Program-made: the position numbers and the translations under genes
Assembly (NCBI GenBank): GCA_014867205.1
Contig: WGUO01000024.1
Span: 1-51,231, forward strand
From: Muribaculaceae bacterium
Lineage (GTDB): Bacteria; Bacteroidota; Bacteroidia; Bacteroidales; Muribaculaceae
Direction of reading: 5' to 3'
Length of the DNA stretch: 51,231 nt
In this document: piece by piece, positions 44,485-51,231 of the stretch
How positions within the stretch are numbered: the first letter of the stretch is position 1
Layout: every line of letters begins with the position of its first letter
Notes under the pieces: generated by a model
The model's database searches: none
What the model was told of the DNA's origin: nothing
The model's input: the letters and a program-made list of their open reading frames with translations, nothing else

Positions 44485-46386
44485 TTATCGTAGCACTTTA
44501 CGGCCGTCGATTATCCAGAGGCCGCCGGGAAGTTGATCTATAGAGTTGACCTCATGCACTATGCCCTCCACCGAGACAGCGCGAATCTTGCCGTTAGTCG
44601 TATTCTCATTGGGAATACCCTTAATCTCAGAGAATACGGTGTAATTGCTGTGGATGTGATGGGTGACCGCGTAATTATAGTACGATTCCTCTCCATTTGC
44701 TCCTTTGACATAATGCGGATATTCCGGGCGTGTGCCGAAGATTCCTTCCTTTAAATCATTGCCAAGCTGTATTCCGTCGATATAGTATCCCGAGGCAAAA
44801 GTGTTGCCGATCCGGTTGAAACCCTCGGAAGTGGTTACGTTGATCATTCCCTTCTCCTTGGCATATTTTAGAAGGTCATAGAGCATTGCGAGGCGTGTGC
44901 CGGGGCACGGGTACCACTCGCTCCAGGAGGATATCCCCAACGAGGGCGACGGCTCGAGGTCACCGTTGAGCGGGTCATTGCCGGACATGGGATAGACCCA
45001 CTCGTCGGGATAGTCCCCGCCCTCCGACACGAGCGCCCCCGGCAGACTGTTGACCCAGCAGGGACGGTATGCGTGCAGGCCCATGACAATCCAGGCCCCT
45101 TTCTCGGCGGCCTCGTCGATCTGACGCCTGAAGAAGTCGTAGTGGGCCTGGCTGTATGTGTTGTCGGCAGTCTGCTCCCCCTTGTATCCCGGCGCGGCCT
45201 GACCCTCCATCATCAGGCGGGTCGCCGTGGAGTGGAGCGGGGGCAGGTTGTAGAAGGTGACGCCGTCAGACTCGAACCCCCGGGGGCATACCCCGTTGAT
45301 TAGCGGCACGATGGAGTGAGAGGCCGTCGGACCGGGCGTCACCCATGCGTTGCCGTGAATTCCGAGGCTCCCGGCGACGCGGAACCACTCGCCCCACTAG
45401 TAGTCGATGGGGAAGGAGGGGTTGTATGCCACAATTCTCTTGGTGTCATAGTCCGCCACATAGGGCTTGATCCAGGGGGTGGGAGTCTCGATCCATCGGC
45501 TTTTGTCACTGCTCGCGTAATATGACTTCCCGGTCTGTCGGTCATAGACTGATGTGGTGTTGTTGCTTCGCAGTCCGGCGTAGGTTGACTCCGCGAGAAT
45601 CCTGTCGGCGAGTCCGCTGTCAAGACTGTCCACGCACCAGCTGTTTGTCTGGTACCTTGCCGTCATCGAGTGAGACTGGATCTCATATCCCTTCTCATCC
45701 TGGAGACGCCTGGCGATGAGACCGTTGGTGTTGAGCGTCGGAGGGTTGTCGATGAAGCCGGCCCGCCAACCCTCCATCGAGAGGCATCCCCTCAGGCCGA
45801 GGCTCTCGAGGAGCGGATAGAGTGTGCTGTAATATCCCCCCTTCATCCAGGGGGAGGGGTTTGATGACGGGATTTTGCCGTCGAGGGTGTCGTCGTCGTG
45901 GATTGTGAACATCGGCTGCCCGGTCCATTCGGAGCCCGCTTTATGCCATGCGCCATAGACAGGGAGGCCGAGCAGTTCCTCAGGGTCAATGTCGGGTCGT
46001 CCCTCCTCGACAGTGACCGGGTCGATGCGGAAATAACCCTCGGGAATGTCGAGAGTCCAGTCACCTTCCGGAAGGTTTTGTTCCAATATAAGAAAATATT
46101 CAGTTTGATTTGTGGACGGTATGGGGGTGAGTGGAAATGTGATAGAACCTGATGAGACTGTCGGGATCAGTTGGCCATACCAGACTGCTTCGTCATTAAC
46201 TGAGATTCTGCCCTCGTAGCCGGGGGCTATCGAGACCGTGAACCGATCAAAAGCTGTTGGATCAAAATGAGTTCCAGGCTGTGGTGAGACCGTAATTATG
46301 TTTTCAGAACTTGAATTTGTGGCTCCGGCCATGTAAGAGGGTATTGCCGCCGCAGCCAGTAAGAGAAAGAGATATGATACTCTCAT
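44485..46386 (-). pseudogene. secreted NodB-fold-like protein, copy split by an amber codon
   Basis: Same layout as the neighbouring copy: signal peptide (MRVSYLFLLLAAAAIPSYMAGA), N-terminal beta domain, NodB-like barrel, sorting-domain-like tail ending LPGGLWIIDGRKVLR. The frame is open over 634 codons except for one TAG at 45397-45399, where the intact copy has CAG (DYQWGEW against DY-stop-WGEW). That is a single C-to-T change. Upstream of the stop the N-terminal domain is clearly diverged from the other copy (roughly 40 percent identical by eye). From MFTIHDDD to the C-terminal tail the two are almost identical. It is a recent pseudogene, a read-through gene, or a sequencing error. Confidence 0.8.
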
Positions 46387-46791
46387 GAGACAGTGGGATA
46401 ATTCTGCCTAATCCTCATCAGCAGTGGGTAATACAATAGAAACGTGAGGAATCATACTGTTGCCCGTTCACTGTCTGAGGCTCTGGTATGCCTGTCTTCG
46501 TAGAACGGGCAAACCGATAGAAACCTCACGCAGAATATGACACCATTGCTGACTGCGTCGGAACGCAGTCAACATTGATATATACATACCCACAAGGCAT
46601 CTACTGTTTGCCACATTCAAGACGAAGACATAGAAATTTACCAGATTTCAGACAGTCAAGAATGAGCGTCAAGTAAATACGCTTTCCGAATTATGTCCGG
46701 TCATAACTCCTCATGACCGGTGTAGCTCCCTCCCGATAATGGTTTGGTTCAAGCCTTGGAGAGATAGACAAACCATTGTCTGCGTGAGATC
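46387..46791 (-). ncRNA. hairpin-rich 5' leader of the amber copy
   Basis: About 400 bases without a reading frame, between a -7 box and the start codon at 46386. Four inverted repeats stand out: 46738-46746 with 46769-46777, 46697-46704 with 46713-46720, 46551-46558 with 46563-46570, and a large one with GTGAGG (46444-46449) / CCTCAC (46524-46529) and GCCCGTTC / GAACGGGC inside it. Such a long structured leader suggests post-transcriptional control. The intact copy has no similar leader. I do not recognise a known RNA family. Confidence 0.5.
46630..46668. repeat. 39-bp leader repeat, copy A
   Basis: The block ATAGAAATTTACCAGATTTC plus 19 more bases recurs at 48429-48467 with 37 of 39 positions the same. 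Both copies lie in the same orientation in the presumed 5' leader of a minus-strand gene. Confidence 0.8.
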
Positions 46792-46796
46792 CACGG

Positions 46797-46805
46797 TGCA
46801 AATAT
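46797..46805 (-). promoter_or_regulatory. -7 box upstream of the hairpin-rich leader
   Basis: TATATTTGC on the minus strand, a perfect TAnnTTTG match, with no clear TTTG 19-20 bases further up. It would start a leader of about 405 bases. Confidence 0.5.
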
Positions 46806-46884
46806 ACAAAAAATTTTACTTACTTCAGCTGACAGTGATAAATTTAAGAGAAATTAGGTCGTAAGCGTTAACTGAAAATTCTAC

Positions 46885-46968
46885 CTTGCAGAATCCAGAC
46901 TGATTCCCTTGCCACCTGGAGACAGAGTCAGAAGGCTTGATAGCACAATATTACAATAGGCTCCATAT
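46885..46968 (+). repeat. 84-bp direct repeat, left copy
   Basis: Matches 51096-51179 over exactly 84 bases without gaps, differing at about 9 positions. It runs from CTTGCAGAATCC to ATAGGCTCCATAT. The pair encloses the accessory segment with the KilA-N gene and the integrase remnant. Confidence 0.85.
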
Positions 46969-47058
46969 AGAAAAGGCAACTGTAACGTATTTGTCTCCGC
47001 GTGCCGCATGGGCAGACAGATACCCCCTATTGTCATTCAGATGACCGACTGCCTTGAC

Positions 47059-47187
47059 ATCTGACCGATTTTTACACAGATACCTTGGAATGAAAACGGT
47101 CAGATTACAGCTGATAAACACACATCCGACCTAAATTTCGGTCGGATGCGATAAAAACGGTCGGATTATGGCTGGTTTCGGTCGGAT
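47059..47187. repeat. cluster of CGGTCGGAT-type short repeats
   Basis: Six copies of CGGTC(G/A)GAT in 130 bases: plus orientation at 47097, 47139, 47158 and 47179, inverted at 47059 and (8 of 9 bases) at 47122. The copies at 47122-47147 form a hairpin (ATCCGACC / GGTCGGAT). It lies just past the end of the AlbA_2-type pseudogene and could be a terminator plus leftover repeats, or an iteron-like binding array. Confidence 0.6.
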
Positions 47188-47196
47188 GAACTTCCA

Positions 47197-48414
47197 CTAT
47201 TTCTTTGGTAAGTTCTTTGATTTCTCTGGGATTTTCTTATTCTTCCATTCCTTTGCGGCTTCTGTCAGGCGGTATTTCTGTTGAGAATGGTTGGGGGTAT
47301 CAGGGTAGAGCCGTTCTATCGCTCCGTCTACCAATGCCGGATTAAGATAGAACTTACGGAAATGTCTTATGTCCTTTAAACCACACAAGTCTGCAAGTTC
47401 TAATGCTGTCATAAATTCATCCGTGCCGTTCTCAATCAAGGTCTGAGCTGGTATGGAACTGGTGCAGTACTGGTATGATAGTGGTATGTTGCTTTGAGGA
47501 AACAGGTTGGGTATTCGCGCCTTGTTCAGTGGATGCTTTGCGAGGTCGTTTGAAGGTGACGATTACAAACCCTCCGTCCCAACGCCATGTGGGATCCTCT
47601 ACGCCTTGTTCGCGGCAGGCATCCATTATACGCGTGGCTCCGGAACCCCAACTTTCCTAATAGGTTGACTTATATAGAGCTTCGGCAATCTTTAGATTAT
47701 AGGGATAGGATTCATGCGGCTCCTTGATAGATTTGGGTGATATTTGAGGCGGGAATATGCCGGGGTTGGCAATCTCTATACGGTCATCGTAGATTGCGAT
47801 ACTCCCTGTCAGATTATGTTTCTCCCATTGACGATGTTGAAGAAGAAAGCCATACCTGCGTCAAGCAGGTCGAAGAAGTTGCCTTCGGCACGTTGGTTGT
47901 CGATAAACTCATTCTTATCGTTACCCAAGAAGCGGGCCATCCGAAGCCGAAACTGCGGATACTCTTCGATATTGTTTGAGAAAAGCATCACCGTTCCATT
48001 GGTTGGATTCCCATTTTTCAGCAAATTCCATTTCGCCAATGTGGCGTCTATTGGCGCACTCATTGCTCTGGCGGGGATTCTACCGCCCTTAACGCCAAGC
48101 CGGATGCACCCTCTGATATGCTTCTCGTTCAGGTCAGTAAGCGTGACGCCATCAGCCATCTGACGCTCCCACGCATACATCTGAGGCTGATGCGCCCGGA
48201 TTCGTTCATCGTACATCTTGTGCGGCATTACCTTCGTTGTGCTTTCGACTTTATAATAAGGGCATCCGTGGAAGGTATGTGGTCGTTCTCTCCATACCCA
48301 GCCATCGAAGTGCATGGCAATCACTTTATTAACCGGACGGTCAGGCACATCAACGTAATGAATCTTCACATCGACAGCTGGCTCCAATCTGCAAATATTG
48401 CTGATAATCAGCAT
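47197..48414 (-). pseudogene. AlbA_2/RecG-like DNA-binding ATPase-type regulator, decayed
   Basis: Three reading-frame pieces rebuild one protein of the family annotated as AlbA_2-domain or RecG-like putative transcriptional regulators. Piece 1 (48414-47809) begins within the AlbA_2 domain, so the N-terminus is lost, and contains FLGNDKNEFIDNQRAEGNFFDLLDAG. The frame then shifts near 47830 where, by family memory, about 30-35 residues are missing. Piece 2 reads HRQWEKHNLTG, IAIYDDRIEIANPGIFPPQ and ESWGSGATRIMDACREQG, with a TAG at 47657-47659. Piece 3, the C-terminal winged helix, is in a third frame (47439-47197, MTALELADLCGLKDIRHFRK). The gene is clearly dead. Confidence 0.8.
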
Positions 48415-48428
48415 AGTTGCGGATGTAT

Positions 48429-48467
48429 ATAGAAATTTACCAGATTTCAGAAAGTCAAGAATTAGCG
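48429..48467. repeat. 39-bp leader repeat, copy B
   Basis: Partner of 46630-46668. It lies exactly where the AlbA_2-type pseudogene loses its N-terminal part, so it may mark a recombination junction. Confidence 0.8.
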
Positions 48468-48520
48468 CGGATACGCTTCTTTATTTCGTATGTTTTGGAT
48501 AGAGTTGCCCCACTCCAAAT

Positions 48521-48529
48521 ACAAAGGTA
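48521..48529 (-). promoter_or_regulatory. -7 box upstream of the AlbA_2-type pseudogene
   Basis: TACCTTTGT on the minus strand fits TAnnTTTG. It would give a leader of about 100 bases that carries repeat copy B. The rest of 48415-48682 shows only AT-rich sequence and no gene. Confidence 0.45.
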
Positions 48530-48682
48530 ATAGAAACCCTTAAAGAACCTTCGTTGATAGGCAAAAATCAGCGTTTTAAGGCTCATTTTCCCCCTTTTTT
48601 GTACCGCCATTGTCTCTCAAAGCGTCCAAAAGCCTGCTTTATAATGGCAAAAGATAATCCTTGACAACTGCTAAGTTGAAAT

Positions 48683-49747
48683 TCACTCAGCAGCGGAATC
48701 TAAGACAATGAAACAGATGTCACCAAAGTGCTCTTTACCGACTTCTTCTCCTTTCAGGATTGCCGGCATTGAGATAATATCCTTTGATTCAAGAATGTCA
48801 AGCAAATCCCACATCACTTCATGGTAAAATATGATTTGACCCAGTTTCGGAGAAGAAATGTTATGAGCCGGAGCCCATGATATACAATATTGTTTCACTC
48901 CATTACTAAGCCTGTCTGTAATGCTTTTGCATAGTTTGTCAATGTTATCGCCGTTATTTTTGCGCATCACAGGTATGAGAATATTGCCATTCTCATCTGT
49001 AAGACCCCAACCGGCAATTGATTGTATTATGTCTCGGTTATCGATGCGGTTCCCATTAGCTTGCATTAATTCTTTTGCAAATGCGATCATTTTTTTTGAG
49101 CTGAGCCAATATCCCAAGTTATCAGTCCAGTTCTGCATCAGTGTGCCATAGCCGTTAGTCCCTATTTTATCATGGTTTCGGCTCTCATACATCGCCCAAT
49201 AAGCCCCGGTCCAAGTCCCGTGGTCTTCACAGCTTATTGGTGAGCCTAACCGCTCATCGTCCCATATATAGGAGTCCAGGAGATATGAGAAAACAAGGCT
49301 ATAAGTCTGTCTTGAGTATCCGGAATTTTCATAGGCAGAAACCAGTTCTTTGATTTCCGGCTCAATTATAGGGAAAATTCTGTCGGCAAACTCTTTTGAC
49401 TGTCGGCGGATTTGTTGTGTCTCGCTTTTCCCAAAAATGTGCATTTTTGTAGTATAATTCTCGTTATTGCATATCAAAAGATCGCCAACTTCAAGTAATC
49501 TAAGTTGACTTTTGTTGTAAGGAATACCAAGTGAGTCCAATTTAGCGGCAGAACCAGACTGAACAAAGACACAAAGAATATTCCAATTGTTATCTGTCAG
49601 ATATTCGCTCGGATGAAAACTATTGTATGAGCAGAATGCTGAAAGGTCAAAAGACTTCAACGGTCGGCCAATAATTGTATCTTGTGGATTAGCTATTATA
49701 TGCATTGGCAAAAATGCCATATACAAAATCAATAGGATATTTCTCAT
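48683..49747 (-). CDS. secreted hypothetical protein, 354 aa
   Basis: 354 residues with a clear signal peptide (MRNILLILYMAFLPMHIIA, cut near NPQD) and no later membrane helix, so probably periplasmic or exported. The body is rich in Trp, Tyr and Asn, with stretches such as CEDHGTWTGAYWAMYESRNH, NWTDNLGYWLSSKK and QYCISWAPAHN. I recognise no family or catalytic motif. The coding sequence is AT-richer than the metabolic genes in the window. It starts 14 bases after the KilA-N gene and no promoter was seen in between, so the two are probably co-transcribed. Confidence 0.75.
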   Translation of the reverse strand: MRNILLILYMAFLPMHIIANPQDTIIGRPLKSFDLSAFCSYNSFHPSEYLTDNNWNILCVFVQSGSAAKLDSLGIPYNKSQLRLLEVGDLLICNNENYTTKMHIFGKSETQQIRRQSKEFADRIFPIIEPEIKELVSAYENSGYSRQTYSLVFSYLLDSYIWDDERLGSPISCEDHGTWTGAYWAMYESRNHDKIGTNGYGTLMQNWTDNLGYWLSSKKMIAFAKELMQANGNRIDNRDIIQSIAGWGLTDENGNILIPVMRKNNGDNIDKLCKSITDRLSNGVKQYCISWAPAHNISSPKLGQIIFYHEVMWDLLDILESKDIISMPAILKGEEVGKEHFGDICFIVLDSAAE

Positions 49748-49761
49748 AATGTTTGCTTTTT

Positions 49762-50565
49762 TTATTTTAACAATTTTCTATCATTGTCGCCACTTTCGAG
49801 AACGCTCATTTGATGAATTGCTATCTGGTTCAGCTTTACCAATCGTTCGGATTGGGGCATACCCTGTTCAATGAAAATCGCATTGAGGTTCTCCATATTT
49901 GACAGGCAGATAAGTTCGTTGATTGTAGCGTAATCGCGGATGTTTCCTTTGAGATCGGGATTGGCGGCGCGCCATTGTTTTGCCGTCATGCCGAACATCG
50001 CCACATTCAGCACGTCCGCCTCGTTCGCATAGATGATGCTCGCTTGGGCCTTGGTAATTTCAGCAGGAATAAGATTGTGCTTTATGGCATCTGTGTGGAT
50101 TCGATAATTTATTTTTGACAGCTCGCGTTTGGCAGACCAGCCGATAAGACGCTGCTCTTCCTCTTTGAGACGCTGAAACTCCTTGACAATATATACTTTG
50201 AATTCCGGGCTTATCCACATTGCGAACTCAAACGCAATGTCTTTATGGGCATATGTGCCGCCATATCGTCCTGCTTTGGCTTGCAAGGAGACCGCGTTGG
50301 TTCGGGCAACGAATTCCTTTACACTTATCTTGAAGCTGTTAAGACCTGCCTGATTTCTAATTGTGGCGAATTCGCCATAATTAAAATCCGGATTATACAC
50401 TTTCTCCCAAATACCGATAAACTCCAAGGTATTGCGGTTTCGCAACCAGTCGGTGATGAAGAAGTCTCCGTCCTTGGCACGCATCATGTCAGTAAGACAG
50501 ATATAATCTTCGCCGTTGACTTTCACAACATTGACCTCAGTATCCTTAACTGTGATTTTTGTCAT
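49762..50565 (-). CDS. KilA-N domain protein
   Basis: 267 residues. The KilA-N domain, a DNA-binding fold first described in phage and large DNA viruses, spans roughly residues 5-130: YICLTDMMRAKDGDFFITDWLRNRNTLEFIGIWEKVYNPDF, then YGGTYAHKDIAFEFAMWISPEFKVYIVKEFQRLK. The C-terminal part (about 150-267) is a second conserved region found in the bacterial KilA-N proteins, with NEADVLNVAMFGMTAKQWRAANPDLKGNIRDYATINELICLSNMENLN. It is probably a regulator from a mobile element. Its leader overlaps a divergent, antisense promoter (50602-50634). Confidence 0.88.
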   Translation of the reverse strand: MTKITVKDTEVNVVKVNGEDYICLTDMMRAKDGDFFITDWLRNRNTLEFIGIWEKVYNPDFNYGEFATIRNQAGLNSFKISVKEFVARTNAVSLQAKAGRYGGTYAHKDIAFEFAMWISPEFKVYIVKEFQRLKEEEQRLIGWSAKRELSKINYRIHTDAIKHNLIPAEITKAQASIIYANEADVLNVAMFGMTAKQWRAANPDLKGNIRDYATINELICLSNMENLNAIFIEQGMPQSERLVKLNQIAIHQMSVLESGDNDRKLLK

Positions 50566-50601
50566 TGCCCGCTAATTATTTATTGTATTGGAATCGGTAC
50601 A

Positions 50602-50634
50602 TTTGTCAGTTTGTACTGAAAGTGTTATCTTTGC
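50602..50634 (+). promoter_or_regulatory. plus-strand promoter antisense to the KilA-N leader
   Basis: TTTG (50602-50605), a 20-base spacer, TATCTTTGC (50626-50634), an exact Bacteroidetes promoter. It points away from the KilA-N gene into the short hairpin RNA at 50640. Confidence 0.7.
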
Positions 50635-50639
50635 AGTGT

Positions 50640-50687
50640 TGATTCCCGGTAGCCCCTGACTCGTCAAGCTATCGGGTTTAGTTTTTT
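50640..50687 (+). ncRNA. short antisense-type RNA with its own terminator
   Basis: The transcript predicted from the promoter at 50602-50634 is only about 48 bases. It consists of a hairpin with arms CCCGGTAGC (50645-50653) and GCTATCGGG (50668-50676), one mismatch, a 14-base loop with CCTGACTCGTC, and a T-rich tail ending in TTTTTT. It is fully complementary to the leader of the KilA-N message if that starts at the minus-strand box at 50694-50702. Its existence is predicted from sequence only. Confidence 0.5.
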
Positions 50688-50693
50688 ATATCT

Positions 50694-50702
50694 GCAAAGG
50701 TA
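50694..50702 (-). promoter_or_regulatory. -7 box of the KilA-N gene
   Basis: TACCTTTGC on the minus strand with TTG 20 bases upstream. A start near 50688 gives a leader of about 120 bases before the ATG at 50565. Confidence 0.6.
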
Positions 50703-50737
50703 ATCATTTTCATTGGATTGGGCAACAGTGAGAAAAA

Positions 50738-50764
50738 GGACACCGGGTATCCCTCCCGATGTCC
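50738..50764 (-). terminator. terminator after the integrase remnant
   Basis: Arms GGACACCGGG and CCCGATGTCC with one mismatch and a 7-base loop, followed on the minus strand by TTTTT. It lies 15 bases past the stop of the integrase fragment. Confidence 0.75.
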
Positions 50765-50779
50765 AACCACTAATCCGCG

Positions 50780-50986
50780 TCAAGATGAACGCAGGGGCTG
50801 CACCTTGTATTTAAGTTTTTCTTTCATCGCCACGGATTCATATACGACATGGTTGCCGTCATCGTCATAGACGGGCGATTCGCTCCGGCCGAGATAATAC
50901 TCCAGCCAGAGGCTCGCGCGTCCGTCTGACATCTCCCTTTGGATGGGCTTGGGATTTTATTTCTGTTTATTTGGCAGTCGGCCCAT
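50780..50986 (-). pseudogene. tyrosine recombinase N-terminal fragment
   Basis: The 69-codon frame starts at ATG 50984-50986, is broken by TAA at 50957-50959 and ends at TGA 50780-50782. It reads MGRLPNKQK-stop-NPKPIQREMSDGRASLW and then LEYYLGRSESPVYDDDGNH. The KPIQ...DGR.SL.LEYYLGR pattern is that of the N-terminal arm-binding region of Bacteroidetes phage-type integrases, as I recall them. The core-binding and catalytic domains are absent. It lies next to the right 84-bp repeat, the usual position of an integrase gene beside an attachment site. Confidence 0.7.
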
Positions 50987-51095
50987 AGTGAATTAATTTT
51001 GTGTTTGTGGAGCAACGGTAATATCGGGTTGTGAGACACATTTACCGATAAAAGCTATAACGGGTTATATCGATTTTCCCTATGAAAAAGCATAT

Positions 51096-51179
51096 CTTGC
51101 AGAATCCCGACGGATTCCGTTGACACCTACAGACAGAGTAAGAAGGCTTGATAGTACAATATTACAATAGGCTCCATAT
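51096..51179 (+). repeat. 84-bp direct repeat, right copy
   Basis: Partner of 46885-46968, about 90 percent identical. It lies 110 bases upstream of the integrase fragment start, with the repeat's last bases running into the presumed insertion sequence end. Confidence 0.85.
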
Positions 51180-51182
51180 CAT

Positions 51183-51231
51183 TAGTGTCCACTAAAAAAT
51201 CATAAGAGTACTTTGAAATTATTGAAATTCA
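51183..51231. mobile_element. possible insertion sequence end, cut by the window
   Basis: Right after the 84-bp repeat the sequence changes to TTAGTGTCCACTAAAAAATC and AT-rich DNA. TAGTGTCCACTA is a partly symmetric sequence that I associate with ends of transposase-carrying elements in Bacteroidales. No transposase is visible before the window ends, so this is a weak call. Confidence 0.35.

Noticed and set aside
47197..47439. The 80-codon frame as an independent small DNA-binding gene.
   Set aside because: Its winged-helix sequence fits the C-terminus of the AlbA_2-type protein upstream, so it is better read as the last piece of that broken gene.

Overview
The window looks like a chromosome segment of a Bacteroidales gut bacterium, probably Muribaculaceae or a near relative. 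The reasons are promoters of the Bacteroidetes type (TTTG, about 19-20 bases, TAnnTTTG), two secreted proteins ending in type IX secretion-like C-terminal domains, a tryptophanase of the Bacteroides type, a fragment of a Bacteroidetes-type tyrosine recombinase, and few Shine-Dalgarno sites. The family assignment is inference; no rRNA or other marker is present.

1-16.5 kb (all minus strand): a purine supercluster, read right to left: purE, purL, purM, purH, purD, folD, purB, purA, guaB, guaA, then an independently promoted tnaA. A structured RNA with a strong intrinsic terminator lies directly upstream of purE, either a regulatory leader or a small RNA. purF and purC are elsewhere in the window. 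purN and purK are not in the window.

16.5-20.6 kb: a small conserved-looking protein, a secreted protein with a C-terminal sorting domain, two kinds of non-coding repeats, and a solitary AAA ATPase of the DUF4143 type with a clear promoter just downstream of one repeat array.

20.6-32.5 kb (minus strand): a compact pyrimidine operon, purF-carA-carB-pyrC-pyrK-pyrD-pyrF-pyrE-pyrB, with several overlapping genes. It covers the whole route from bicarbonate and glutamine to UMP, and its order resembles the Bacillus pyr operon. PyrB carries a C-terminal four-cysteine module with exactly the spacing of the zinc site of E. coli PyrI.

32.5-42.4 kb: panB, a WecA/TagO-type glycan-lipid transferase, a CpsB/YwqE-type phosphatase, purC, leuS with a secreted GH13 glycosidase, and a Wzx-type flippase.

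42.4-46.4 kb: two tandem copies of a secreted NodB-fold-like protein gene. The second copy is interrupted by one in-frame amber codon, although its central part is nearly identical to the intact copy.

46.4-51.2 kb: an AT-richer, decaying accessory region. It has a hairpin-rich leader, an AlbA_2/RecG-like pseudogene, a KilA-N gene with a secreted partner, a short antisense-type transcription unit, and an integrase stub. Most of it lies between two 84-bp direct repeats, and the window seems to end inside an insertion sequence.
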